Of a stretch of 64,000 nucleotides of DNA, positions 7,625-16,137 are shown piece by piece. A model generated the notes under the pieces. The model was given only the letters and a program-made list of their open reading frames with translations. It had not been told where the DNA came from and ran no database searches. Source of the DNA: Lysinibacillus irui (GTDB lineage Bacteria; Bacillota; Bacilli; Bacillales_A; Planococcaceae). Position 1 is the stretch's first letter; every line of letters begins with the position of its first letter. Made by a program: the position numbers and the translations under genes. The stretch covers positions 4,147,501 through 4,211,500 of the forward strand of contig NZ_CP113527.1 in NCBI RefSeq assembly GCF_028877475.1, written 5' to 3'.

Positions 7625-8219
7625 ATTTTTGTACATTTCTTTTTTTGAATATAAAGTAAACGACGAACATTAATAGAACAAATAATAGGATGAGATACAT
7701 ACTATAATGGGATAAGTAGTAACCAACAAACCGCCATTTCTCTCCAAGCATTTTCCCTAACGTTATAAATGTGAATGTCCAGATAAATGCTCCTGTATAG
7801 GCAAAGAACGCAAACTTTTTATATGGATAATTATTAATAGCCGCAATATACGCTGTTATGTGGCGGACACCAGGGATAAAATAGCCTATTAACAATAAGA
7901 TAGGTCCAATTTTGGCAAACATTTTTTTCGTAAAATCAATTTTTTGTTCAGTTATATGAATTTTTGGCCCATACTTTTGTAGTAATGGTAAGCCAAATCG
8001 ATAACCAATATAGTAGCTTAAAGTAATACCTCCAACTGCGCCAATCATGGCACTTACTAATGCAGGGATATGTTCAAGGCTTTCCCGATAAACACTATAA
8101 CCTACATATGTTAAGAAAACCTCATCAGGAAGTGGCAATCCAACTATACCTCCAATTAGGATTACGATAATGCCAAAATACCCGTAATGTTCAATTAGAG
8201 ATTGCACGTGATGTGCCAT
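7623..8219 (-). CDS. DedA/VTT-domain membrane protein
   Basis: This 198-residue integral membrane protein has the DedA (VTT/SNARE-associated) architecture. A re-entrant first region carries GLPLPDEVFLTYVGY (residues 28-42). The central amphipathic helix is followed by GYFIPGVRHITAYIAAINN (about 113-131), with the conserved Arg-His. Two C-terminal TM helices and a Lys-rich tail complete it. DedA proteins are lipid scramblases, and some recycle undecaprenyl phosphate or phosphatidylethanolamine. The start has GGTGGGA at about 7 bases. The specific lipid cannot be told from the sequence. Confidence 0.9.
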   Translation of the reverse strand: MAHHVQSLIEHYGYFGIIVILIGGIVGLPLPDEVFLTYVGYSVYRESLEHIPALVSAMIGAVGGITLSYYIGYRFGLPLLQKYGPKIHITEQKIDFTKKMFAKIGPILLLIGYFIPGVRHITAYIAAINNYPYKKFAFFAYTGAFIWTFTFITLGKMLGEKWRFVGYYLSHYSMYLILLFVLLMFVVYFIFKKRNVQK

Positions 8220-8313
8220 AAACTATCCCACCTAAAAATTTTTTAACTATAAAATATACAGGTTTCATTATAATCAAACTGCGGAAAACAGAAGAAGCAA
8301 CTTGAAGATTGTT

Positions 8314-9087
8314 TTAAATTATTTGAAGCTGACGCAAAGCAAAGTCAATACCGCCCTCGGTAGATTTCTTTGTAACAAAATCAGCAACGTTTTTCAAAGC
8401 TAAGCTGCCATTTCCCATAGCAATTCCTAATCCTACCAGCTCCAGCATATCCATATCATTATCCCCATCTCCAAAAGCAATGGCATTTTTAGAATCAATG
8501 TTAAAATAATCTAGTACTGCTTGAACAGCTATTGACTTGGAAACATCCTGCTGTAGTACATTCACAATATAAGGATGCCATCGCTGCCATAATATATTCG
8601 GAAATTGACTAACATATCTTTTTTCTCCCTGTTCATCTGTATATAGACACATGAGAAAAACTTCCTCATTCGTAATTTTTTCATTTATAACCGGAAAATC
8701 TCCCAAAGACAATGTTTCCTGCATAGCATGTAAAGCAGCTGGACTTTGTATGCTATTCATCGCTAGCTGCTCTGTAAAAAATGTTAAGCTATGCTGTTGT
8801 TCCATTGCAAAAGCCTCAACATTTTGGACAATCTCTTTAGCAATAGGCGTTTTATGTAGGACAAGATCATGATGTTTCACATATGCACCATTTGCCGTAA
8901 TAAAGGTCTCTATCCCCAACTCTTCCAACTCACGGCACATGGATAAAGGTCTTCCTGTAGCTGCTACAAGGTGAATTCCCTTATTCTTTAATAAATCAAT
9001 TGCCTGCTTTGTACTTTCTTCTACACAGCCATCCTCATAATTGATGAGTGTGCCGTCTACATCAAAAAACACTATTTTATAGTTCAA
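8314..9087 (-). CDS. HAD-superfamily Cof-type phosphatase (YkrA-like)
   Basis: This cytosolic phosphatase of 257 residues belongs to the Cof/HAD-IIB group. Motif I is FFDVDGTL (D9 and D11), motif II is ATGRP near residue 44, motif III uses the lysine near 183 (DVSKSIAV), and motif IV is GDGDNDMDMLE near 205-215. The large cap domain sits between motifs II and III. Length and motifs match B. subtilis YkrA. Such enzymes dephosphorylate sugar phosphates, FMN or PLP; the substrate is not predictable. The start is TTG behind GGAGG. Confidence 0.92.
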   Translation of the reverse strand: MNYKIVFFDVDGTLINYEDGCVEESTKQAIDLLKNKGIHLVAATGRPLSMCRELEELGIETFITANGAYVKHHDLVLHKTPIAKEIVQNVEAFAMEQQHSLTFFTEQLAMNSIQSPAALHAMQETLSLGDFPVINEKITNEEVFLMCLYTDEQGEKRYVSQFPNILWQRWHPYIVNVLQQDVSKSIAVQAVLDYFNIDSKNAIAFGDGDNDMDMLELVGLGIAMGNGSLALKNVADFVTKKSTEGGIDFALRQLQII

Positions 9088-9423
9088 CTTGAATCATCCT
9101 CCAAAACAATACTTTTGAACCACACAAAAAAAATCCCTTTAACGATTACTAATAAAATATTTGTACGTATTTCGACAAACTTTCAACCATCTATATAACT
9201 TACATTAACAGCACCGATAAATACTATTAAAGGAACAGTTCTAGTGACAATTAATAAATAATGTAATGATTATTTTTATTTTAATAATTCTAAAGGAGTA
9301 TACCAAAGAACACAGAATTGTTAAAATAAAAGATAATCATTTAAATATATTGAACGATACTTTTTAACGAATAGATAGAACAAAAGAAATAATTTTCTAA
9401 AGCAGGCAAAGGAGTTGATTCTT
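9088..9423. other. AT-rich intergenic region, promoter region for DUF2225 gene
   Basis: This stretch of about 335 bp separates two divergent genes. I see no ORF with an RBS, no strong inverted repeat and no riboswitch. AAAGGAG at 9408-9414 fixes the start of the next gene at ATG 9424. Confidence 0.4.
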
Positions 9424-10107
9424 ATGGCATTTAACATTTATTACTACGAAAGTAGTGTAGATTGCAAATTTTGCAAAAGGCATTTTACAACATATAAAGT
9501 ACGCCCTAATCGATATAAAATCATCGAGGAACAAACAGATTTCATGCCTGTTTATGATGGCCTAAATCCTTTGCTGTATGAGGTCGCTGTATGCCCACAT
9601 TGTGGCTACGCCTACCACAAATCTATGACAAGGACTTATGGACCGTTCATGCAGCTCATTGATGAACTATACATTAAAGAGCTCCAAAAACCCATGGACA
9701 TCTGCCAGGAACGTACAATCGATGATGCCATAATCAGTTTTAAGCTTGCTTATTTAGTATCCCGTGCTTCAATGGAAGAATCTCTCTTAATGGCGAATTT
9801 CGCATTAAAAATAGGTTGGCTATATCGTTTAAAAAACGATGAAGAATCCGAAAAACGCTACCTTTTTGCAGCAAGAGACTTTTATAGTAAATCCTTTGCA
9901 TCCAATCAGGAGGGTGGAGAGAGAATTCAGTTTTTACATGCTGAACTAAGCCTCCGACTTGGTGATATGGCGGAAGCCCAAAAAGGCTTCTCTCGCTTAA
10001 TCGCTGATAGAAATGTCTCGCCAAAATATCGAAAGCTTGCCCGTAATCGTTGGGAAAATTATAAATATGACGAACAACCTATAACAGTTAATGAAACTAT
10101 TAATTAA
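9424..10107 (+). CDS. DUF2225 zinc-finger/TPR-like protein
   Basis: This 227-residue protein matches the DUF2225 family of Firmicutes. Two CxxC pairs, CKFCKRHF (residues 14-17) and CPHCGYAYH (near 58-61), form an N-terminal zinc ribbon. The rest is helical with TPR-like repeats (SFKLAYLVSRASMEESLLMANFALKIGWLYRLK, AELSLRLGDMAEAQKGFSRLI). The ATG at 9424 has AAAGGAG 9 bases before it; the TTG three codons earlier overlaps the RBS region. It is followed 22 bases later by a second small zinc-finger gene, probably one operon. The function of the family is unknown. Confidence 0.88.
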   Translation: MAFNIYYYESSVDCKFCKRHFTTYKVRPNRYKIIEEQTDFMPVYDGLNPLLYEVAVCPHCGYAYHKSMTRTYGPFMQLIDELYIKELQKPMDICQERTIDDAIISFKLAYLVSRASMEESLLMANFALKIGWLYRLKNDEESEKRYLFAARDFYSKSFASNQEGGERIQFLHAELSLRLGDMAEAQKGFSRLIADRNVSPKYRKLARNRWENYKYDEQPITVNETIN

Positions 10108-10129
10108 TGGGACGAGGAGAGGACTTGTA

Positions 10130-10483
10130 ATGTTGCTATTTCATAAGAGAATAGATGTGAGAGAAGAGGATATATTTTCAGAGTTGCATCACTTTCTATT
10201 AAGGAAAAATAATCGCTACTTAACAAATGATGAGGTTGTCACTTTAACAGGAGTGTCCTCTGAGCTGCTTTTCAAATGGGTAAAAGCAGGAAAGTTAAAA
10301 AAATCAATTTTCCCTAATTTAGGTGCACCTTGTGAACGTTGTGGACAAATTACACAGGCTAAAATTTGTGTGAGCTGCTCCTCCTCCATTGTTGGTACGT
10401 TAAAACAAGAAGAAAAAGACCGCGCATGGTTCAATCAAATCCAACGTAACCATGTTAGAGCTAGTACGTACCATTATAAATAG
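10130..10483 (+). CDS. YvyF-like small zinc-ribbon/HTH protein
   Basis: This 117-residue protein resembles the C-terminal half of the flagellar-operon protein YvyF. A helical DNA-binding-like segment (YLTNDEVVTLTGVSSELLFKWVKAGKL) leads into FPNLGAPCERCG and CVSC, a four-cysteine ribbon. The N-terminal zinc finger of YvyF is absent. The ATG at 10130 follows GAGGAGAGGA; the upstream ATG at 10091 lies inside the previous gene without an RBS. It is next to a DUF2225 zinc-ribbon gene, not in a flagellar operon. The role is unknown; a paralogue of YvyF with a separate job is likely. Confidence 0.75.
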   Translation: MLLFHKRIDVREEDIFSELHHFLLRKNNRYLTNDEVVTLTGVSSELLFKWVKAGKLKKSIFPNLGAPCERCGQITQAKICVSCSSSIVGTLKQEEKDRAWFNQIQRNHVRASTYHYK

Positions 10484-10489
10484 CAATCG

Positions 10490-10524
10490 AACATCTTCAT
10501 TAATCGAAGATGTTTTTTCTTTTT
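10490..10524 (+). terminator. Intrinsic terminator
   Basis: Stem AACATCTTC / GAAGATGTT with a 7-base loop and a T-rich tail just after the YvyF-like gene. Confidence 0.85.
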
Positions 10525-10540
10525 AACTGACCCTACCAAA

Positions 10541-10595
10541 TTTAAACAAAATTTAAACTAACTCTTCCTAAGCTTTAAACTAAGCTCTCTATAAT
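10541..10595 (+). promoter_or_regulatory. Activator-type promoter with 11-bp direct repeats
   Basis: TTTAAAC occurs at 10541, 10552 and 10574, spacings of 11 and 22 bp. The intervening unit at 10563-10573 is degenerate. A good -10 (TATAAT, 10590-10595) follows, but there is no -35 at the expected place; the last repeat lies there instead. Such phased repeats with a missing -35 are typical of OmpR-family activators such as PhoP. Confidence 0.5.
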
Positions 10596-10628
10596 TAGTA
10601 TCAACATAAAGAGAAGGACTGATTATCA

Positions 10629-12047
10629 ATGAAGAAGGCTAGGAAGCATAAAGTTTTATTAAGTTTTGCACTGGCAAGTTTAATGACATTGAACGGCGTA
10701 GCAAGTGTCTCTGCAGCTGTTCCTGCAAAAGAGCAACAGGTCAATATAGAAAACAAATCTACAGTTAAACAGGCTAGGACCTCTAATGAAACATTACTTG
10801 ATTGGAAAAAGTGGGTGAACGATCATGCTTACAGTTTGTCATCCATCCAACCTGAAGTATCGAGTGGAACGAAAATCCCTTCTAATCAATTTGAGGATTT
10901 GGAGATGCTTAAGCCGTTATTACACGATAAACGTATTGTTTTTCTAGGAGAGAGCTCTCATGGTGTGGCACAATTCAATCATGTTAAAACACGTTTAATA
11001 CAATTTTTGCATCAGGAAATGGGCTATAATGTTCTTGCCTTTGAAAGTGGTATGGGTAATGTGATGAACGCCCAAGGGCAAATTGACAAACAAGCAGCTC
11101 TACAAACAATGAAGGATTCTATTTTTGGAGTTTGGTGGACGAAAGAAACATTGCCTCTGTTTGACTATGCAAAATCAACTCAAGCAACAGAACAACCACT
11201 TATACTTACTGGCTTCGATATTCAACAGCAAGGGGCATTTACGAACGGCGATTGGCTCCAGAATCCTAAGTTAGCTCAACAATTTAGTGAAGCTGAGAAA
11301 CAACTAGCTGAATGGAGCTCCGGGAAAGATTTAAAGGGCTATCAGCAAGTAAAAGCTACAATCATAGATGTGTATAAACAAGTAAAGTCTCAAATTCAAT
11401 TGAAAGAAAAAGAATTACAAGCGGCTTATCCAAACGAGTCTCATATTGTCAAACTAATGGAACGTACTGTAACAGATCGCATTCGCTTAGCAGACGAATA
11501 TGTGGAACTAACGATCCAGTCCAATATTGATATTGAACAAAATAATATTGAAACATTTTTAAAAACAATGGAATGGCGTGATCAATCGATGATGGAGAAC
11601 TTACTTTGGTTAGCTGAGGAGGTTTATCCAACAGAAAAGTTCATCGTATGGGCACATAACGACCATATTCGTAAGGCACAATCGGAAGTAATGGGTTCCC
11701 CTTATCCAGTCAAATTAATGGGGGAACGTTTACCAGAAATCTACAAGAAATATAGCTATGTATTAGGTCTATATATGACTAGCGGAGAGACAGCAAATAA
11801 TATGGGTGAACCGATGGCTGTTTTACCTCCTATCAAGGGATCTATTGAGGATATACTGTCTTCAACTAGTAAACCTTACACATTCATTGATTTGCGCAAC
11901 CGCCAGAATGAACGAGGCAACTCATGGATGTTCGAGCCCCGCTTATCTTACAGTTGGGGTATGATACAGGAAAGCTTAGTTCCTCGCGATCAATACGATG
12001 GTATACTTTTAATTGATAAGGTGAATAAGCCAACTTATGTGAAATAA
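10629..12047 (+). CDS. Secreted erythromycin-esterase-family protein (YbfO-like)
   Basis: This protein of 472 residues has a Sec signal peptide at about 1-30 (MKKARKHK, hydrophobic core, cleavage near VSA-A). It is followed by an erythromycin-esterase domain (PF05139). Family residues are present: E108 and H111 in LGESSHG, E139 in AFESG, the EWRDQSMMENL block near 315-325, and H343/H346 in WAHNDHIRK. EreA/EreC open the macrolide lactone ring, but this exported member resembles B. subtilis YbfO, for which resistance is not established. It is a single gene behind a repeat-containing promoter and before a 14-bp terminator. The substrate is unknown. Confidence 0.88.
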   Translation: MKKARKHKVLLSFALASLMTLNGVASVSAAVPAKEQQVNIENKSTVKQARTSNETLLDWKKWVNDHAYSLSSIQPEVSSGTKIPSNQFEDLEMLKPLLHDKRIVFLGESSHGVAQFNHVKTRLIQFLHQEMGYNVLAFESGMGNVMNAQGQIDKQAALQTMKDSIFGVWWTKETLPLFDYAKSTQATEQPLILTGFDIQQQGAFTNGDWLQNPKLAQQFSEAEKQLAEWSSGKDLKGYQQVKATIIDVYKQVKSQIQLKEKELQAAYPNESHIVKLMERTVTDRIRLADEYVELTIQSNIDIEQNNIETFLKTMEWRDQSMMENLLWLAEEVYPTEKFIVWAHNDHIRKAQSEVMGSPYPVKLMGERLPEIYKKYSYVLGLYMTSGETANNMGEPMAVLPPIKGSIEDILSSTSKPYTFIDLRNRQNERGNSWMFEPRLSYSWGMIQESLVPRDQYDGILLIDKVNKPTYVK

Positions 12048-12060
12048 TTTCATATATTAA

Positions 12061-12091
12061 AATAGCAAACTAGGCTTCCTAGTTTGCTATT
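12061..12091. terminator. Bidirectional terminator
   Basis: A perfect 14-bp stem AATAGCAAACTAGG / CCTAGTTTGCTATT with a 3-base loop lies between convergent genes. Confidence 0.88.
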
Positions 12092-12094
12092 CCT

Positions 12095-13270
12095 TTAAGT
12101 ATCCATTGATATAGTATCCCATTCTTCATCTTGATAGCCCATCATCCAGAATAAGCCTCTACGTCTTTCCATCACAACACTTTCATTTAACGATAAAGGA
12201 GCTACTTGTCCATTTATTCGACTATCTACACAAGCCCAATGTAATCTGTAGATCTTATCTGCTTCATCTAATATCTCTTCCTTACTGCGCAATACTGTTT
12301 GCTTATAAAATTGTTCAAATGTTTCACAACGAGAAACGACCTGTATAGCATATTCACAATCACATACGTCGTCAGGGAAATCTAGCTCTTCTACAAGGCC
12401 TAATGCCCAAATGAGTGTCCAATAGGCTTCATACTGCCATGAAATATTGACAGCATCTTGAGGACTGGGATGCTGAGTCTCAAGAAAGAATTTTTCATGC
12501 TCTGTTAAAGATTCTTGCACCTCATATGTACGTAACATATTAGTGAAGAATTCTCTAGACTCTTCAATATTTCCATTTTGTGCTACATCACAGGCAAATT
12601 GAATAACAATCAACAGGGAAACTGCCCTTTTTGCAATTTCTTCTTGGCTCTTAAAGCGGCAACCTTCTAATGGTGGCAGTTGGGGTAGAGAAGTTGCATA
12701 AGGGATTTCTTTGTCTGTTAAAAAGGCAATCGTTCTGTTTTTTCGTGTTTCCCCCTGCTCTGATGTCACTTCCTGACTTCTTATCTTCCTTGCACAGGCT
12801 TGAGGTCTAAAATTTGCAGGACCTGACTCCCCATTAGAATAAACAATAACGCTACCACTCTGATCCAGTAAAGTGCCATCCGGTAGAAAACCTACACCAC
12901 CTATGCTTGCTAGCAGTCTCGTAAATAGTTGCATATGGTTTTCCGTTATCTCTTTATCCATTTCGATTGCAATGACTGTATTGAATACAGATATTTGTAT
13001 CATAACCTGTTCTTTTAAATCTTCATCCTGAAAAGGAATTCTATCGTAATACCCCATCATCCCCGGGATGTTTTGAGTGAAATAATCTGGATTAGTATCT
13101 TCAAATAAAACAGTAATAGAACATCTGGATTTTTTGAAAAGCCCTTTGGATTTTACTAAATATCCACTATCACCTCGTTCAATGGTAAAGCCTTTTGCAA
13201 ATACCTCTGCTATTTTGTCTTGAATATCATCCACATCATTTTTAGACGCAAATATTGTAAAATGATTCAA
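12095..13270 (-). CDS. DUF4272-domain protein
   Basis: This 391-residue cytosolic protein carries a DUF4272 domain in its C-terminal half (about 200-391: EEIAKRAVSLLIVIQFACDVA ... WQYEAYWTLIWALGLVEELDFPDDVCD), ending with the family tail ERRRGLFWMMGYQDEEWDTISMDT. The N-terminal 190 residues form a separate unnamed domain. The TTG start at 13270 is chosen because AAAGGAGAGAG lies 6-8 bases upstream and the previous gene ends one base before it. A start upstream of this would lie inside the previous gene without an RBS. It forms a tight two-gene operon with a SUKH-domain gene. The function is unknown. Confidence 0.85.
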   Translation of the reverse strand: MNHFTIFASKNDVDDIQDKIAEVFAKGFTIERGDSGYLVKSKGLFKKSRCSITVLFEDTNPDYFTQNIPGMMGYYDRIPFQDEDLKEQVMIQISVFNTVIAIEMDKEITENHMQLFTRLLASIGGVGFLPDGTLLDQSGSVIVYSNGESGPANFRPQACARKIRSQEVTSEQGETRKNRTIAFLTDKEIPYATSLPQLPPLEGCRFKSQEEIAKRAVSLLIVIQFACDVAQNGNIEESREFFTNMLRTYEVQESLTEHEKFFLETQHPSPQDAVNISWQYEAYWTLIWALGLVEELDFPDDVCDCEYAIQVVSRCETFEQFYKQTVLRSKEEILDEADKIYRLHWACVDSRINGQVAPLSLNESVVMERRRGLFWMMGYQDEEWDTISMDT

Positions 13271-13271
13271 A

Positions 13272-14573
13272 CTACTCTCTCCTTTGTTGCATAAAGCTTG
13301 CCAGTTTCCAATTATCCAAATGATTAAGAACTTGGCTAAACAACTGTCTATTTTTACGAAGAACCTCATGCTCATGCCAATAGGTCAGCAAGAGCCGCCA
13401 TTTTCCCTCGTCAACAATCGTCGTTGGGATTTTGCCTTGCTGCATCATATGCCAAATAGCTCTGATTGAGGTAATCCTCTCTGCCTCACTACCACTCAAC
13501 CATTCAAGTAATATATCAGCACTAGGCTGTGACTCTGCCAACAGTATATCCCAACCATCGATTGGAAATGCCACATATGGTCTCATCCATTCTATGATGG
13601 TTGGATTGTGTAAATGATGTAATCGATGTAAGGCAGTATAAGCATTAATCTTATCCTTTTCCATATCAGATAAAATGAATGCTAAGCCTTCCTCTGCTGG
13701 CAAACAATGTGCCGTTAAATAATCACGCAACCAGTTGGGAATATCGCTTTTCTCTTGCCAAAGCTCTCTTACCCAATTTTCAGCCTCTTTTGAACATACC
13801 TTTATTAGCACTTCACTCCATGCCTTTTGATCTGATGGAGATAGCGCCCGCATAATTTTATGTTGGAGAGCCTGATACACCTTCTCTTTATCAAAATGCA
13901 AGAAGGCTTCCTGCACTTGAGCTTCCTTTACGCCATGCATGGAAACATAATGAAGTAACGATTCTAGACTAGCTTTAGCCAATTGTAAATTAGAGCTTAA
14001 AAATTGCTTTAGCCATGTTAGCCATATTTGTGAGCTTGTCAGATGAATATCCAAACCATTTTCGCTACAAAATTGTCGGTGTTGCCCACAATCTACCCCA
14101 ATACATCCTAAAGCTGTCATACTGTCAACATATGTATGAAAGCTGTCGGCAAGGAAATCAAATTCATCCTCTTCATGACTCCAATACCAAATCGATTCAT
14201 CCTCTAGCTTGATAAGAAGCGCATCCCCATTACCTGCAGTAAAAAATTGTACGTATTGTTGTTCAAGATTTTTATCATCCCCGCCAAAGTATGGGAAATC
14301 TAAGTCTTTCAAGCTCCAGCCAAACTCACCTGATGGCGTATCAATCAGTTCGTTTGGCAAGATAGCCTCATCTGGCAACGACCAATAGATACTCACTTGT
14401 TGTGAGCTGGTTTGCATTGCTTGACGGAACTTCTTAGGAAGTTGTATACCAAGCCTTGACTCTACCTTGCGTAAATCTTGTTCACTAGCGACAGGTTGTA
14501 CTTCAATTGGATGTACAAAGGCACCTTGTTGCTTCAGCTGTTTCATCAAAAAATTCCAACGCTCAATCCACAT
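13272..14573 (-). CDS. SMI1/KNR4 (SUKH) domain protein
   Basis: This 433-residue protein begins with a SUKH domain (residues about 25-150: VASEQDLRKVESRLGIQLPKKFRQAM ... DFPYFGGDDKNLE ... GDALLIKLEDESIWYWSHEEDEF), followed by a long helical region with no named domain. SUKH proteins in bacteria are often immunity proteins of contact-dependent or polymorphic toxins, but no toxin gene is present here. The last codons contain the RBS of the DUF4272 gene, so the two are surely co-expressed. The ATG has GGAG 10 bases upstream. Another possibility is a general protein-interaction factor. Confidence 0.82.
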   Translation of the reverse strand: MWIERWNFLMKQLKQQGAFVHPIEVQPVASEQDLRKVESRLGIQLPKKFRQAMQTSSQQVSIYWSLPDEAILPNELIDTPSGEFGWSLKDLDFPYFGGDDKNLEQQYVQFFTAGNGDALLIKLEDESIWYWSHEEDEFDFLADSFHTYVDSMTALGCIGVDCGQHRQFCSENGLDIHLTSSQIWLTWLKQFLSSNLQLAKASLESLLHYVSMHGVKEAQVQEAFLHFDKEKVYQALQHKIMRALSPSDQKAWSEVLIKVCSKEAENWVRELWQEKSDIPNWLRDYLTAHCLPAEEGLAFILSDMEKDKINAYTALHRLHHLHNPTIIEWMRPYVAFPIDGWDILLAESQPSADILLEWLSGSEAERITSIRAIWHMMQQGKIPTTIVDEGKWRLLLTYWHEHEVLRKNRQLFSQVLNHLDNWKLASFMQQRRE

Positions 14574-14728
14574 TGTTGCTCATCTCCACATCGTGCTCAA
14601 ATTTCCGTCTTTTTTATTTCTATCGTCAGGAAATCATTTACTAATGAGGTTAATTTTTAATTTAACTACAAAATACTCTTATTTTACTGACATCAAAGCA
14701 TCCAAGTATGATAAATTACTCAACCAAT

Positions 14729-15583
14729 TTAGTTCGTTCTTCTTAAGCTGTGTTTACTTAATTTTTTTACCTCCATCATAATCTTTGTCACATATTCTTC
14801 CTCTCGATTTTTAATAACGGCATCATAAATATATTCCTCATAAACGTATTGACCTAATTCATAGCCCTTTTCATGCATGACATTAAATAATCGTGTATAT
14901 GTCTCTCCAAGCTTCGCAGAAGGTCCTACATGATAACCAATAACAAATTCACCCTCAATTGCTTTAAAATAAGGATGTCCTTCTCTTGGATTAGGTTGTT
15001 CAATATATAGATAGCTATAATTATCGTAATTTCCAGCTAAAACCTGCTCTCTCCTTGTCATTCCACCGATTGGATAACCTGTATCCAATTGAGAACGATC
15101 TAACTCCTCGATAAAATCCGATACAGCCTTTACAAACTGCTCTTCTGTAGAATCTTCGATATTTTTACTTAGATATAGTGTTTCTTCAGGAAAATATTCA
15201 ATTGTAATATCGTCAAAGTTAAGGTGAAGTGCTTCCTCATTTGTTTTAATTTTGACATCAATGATATTTTCAATCATTTCTAGCTCTCGACGTTTCTTTG
15301 CTACGATTTCCTTTTGCTGATGCATTAATTCTAAAAAATTTTCTGGGGATTTCTCCGCCATATATTGCTGAATATCCTTTAATGACATACCAACTGCCTT
15401 TAATAATTCAATGACACCAAAAAAATCATATTGTGCAAGTGAATAATAACGATAATCTTTACTATCTTTCATGATGGGAGATAACAAACCAATTTGATCA
15501 TAATAAATTAATGTTTGTTTATTAACCTTACATATTTTGGCAAATTCACCCGTTGTAAAATATTTTACATTTTTATTAAGCAT
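14729..15583 (-). CDS. MerR-family multidrug/polyamine regulator (BltR/BmrR-like)
   Basis: This 284-residue regulator begins with a MerR winged helix (YFTTGEFAKICKVNKQTLIYYDQIGLLSPIMKDSKDYRYYS, residues 8-48), then a long dimerisation helix. A GyrI-like effector domain follows (about 130-275, rich in Tyr/Glu as in BmrR). The ATG follows GGGAGGAAA. It is divergent from an acetyltransferase closely resembling BltD and a MATE pump. In B. subtilis BltR activates blt-bltD in response to hydrophobic cations. Here it should bind the palindrome at 15606-15622 and activate the divergent operon. Confidence 0.92.
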   Translation of the reverse strand: MLNKNVKYFTTGEFAKICKVNKQTLIYYDQIGLLSPIMKDSKDYRYYSLAQYDFFGVIELLKAVGMSLKDIQQYMAEKSPENFLELMHQQKEIVAKKRRELEMIENIIDVKIKTNEEALHLNFDDITIEYFPEETLYLSKNIEDSTEEQFVKAVSDFIEELDRSQLDTGYPIGGMTRREQVLAGNYDNYSYLYIEQPNPREGHPYFKAIEGEFVIGYHVGPSAKLGETYTRLFNVMHEKGYELGQYVYEEYIYDAVIKNREEEYVTKIMMEVKKLSKHSLRRTN

Positions 15584-15600
15584 TTTTTGAGTTTCCTCCC

Positions 15601-15631
15601 TTGACTATATAGTAACTATATACTTTAAATT
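15601..15631 (+). promoter_or_regulatory. MerR-type promoter with embedded palindrome
   Basis: TTGACT at 15601-15606 is followed by the perfect inverted repeat TATATAGT-A-ACTATATA (15606-15622). A weak -10 (TAAATT, 15626-15631) lies at an over-long 19-bp spacing. This is the classic layout of MerR/BmrR/BltR-activated promoters, where the regulator twists the spacer to activate. Confidence 0.75.
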
Positions 15632-15669
15632 GTACCTATTCACAATAAAAATAGAAAGGTTTTGACATT

Positions 15670-16137
15670 ATGTTCACGGAGATTCGTGACATTACAGCTT
15701 TTAACAAGCAAGAAATTTTAGCATTACGTATCGCTGATAATCAGCAACATTTTATTGAATCAACAGACCAATGCTTAGCAGAGGCAGAATTGGATCAACG
15801 CTTTACCCCCTTAGGTCTGTATAAAGATAACATCGCAATCGGCTTCGCTATGTATGGTCTATTCCCCCACGAAGATCACAGTCAGCGTGTATGGCTAGAT
15901 CGCTATTTAATTGATGAACGCTATCAACAGCAAGGATTAGGTAAACATTTTTTACAGCAACTTATTCAATACTTAGCGGTAAAGTTCAACTGTCGCCAAA
16001 TCTATTTAAGTGTGTATGAAAATAACGCTGTAGCCATTCAACTATATAAACAATTTGGTTTTATGTTTAATGGTGAACTAGATGACAAAGGAGAAAAAGT
16101 AATGGTGCTGGAGGTATATGGACATGACAACCATTAA
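15670..16137 (+). CDS. Spermine/spermidine N-acetyltransferase (BltD-like GNAT)
   Basis: This 155-residue GNAT enzyme closely follows BltD of B. subtilis along its length: FIESTDQCLAEA, PLGLYKDNIAIGFAMYGLFPHEDHS, RVWLDRYLIDERYQQQGLGKHFL, IYLSVYENNAVAIQLYKQFGFMFNGELDDKGEKVMV. The acetyl-CoA loop is RYQQQGLGKH. BltD acetylates polyamines in the cytosol. It is first in an operon under the divergent MerR regulator and overlaps the MATE gene by 14 bases, so acetylation and export are coupled. Assignment rests on remembered similarity of the motifs. Confidence 0.88.
   Translation: MFTEIRDITAFNKQEILALRIADNQQHFIESTDQCLAEAELDQRFTPLGLYKDNIAIGFAMYGLFPHEDHSQRVWLDRYLIDERYQQQGLGKHFLQQLIQYLAVKFNCRQIYLSVYENNAVAIQLYKQFGFMFNGELDDKGEKVMVLEVYGHDNH

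Noticed and set aside
10629-12047. Macrolide-resistance call for the erythromycin-esterase-like protein
   Set aside because: Family residues are present, but it is an exported YbfO-like member. Macrolide hydrolysis is not supported by the sequence alone.
13271-13375. Longer start of the DUF4272 gene
   Set aside because: It would overlap the upstream SUKH gene by more than 100 bases, without an RBS. The TTG at 13270 follows AAAGGAGAGAG.
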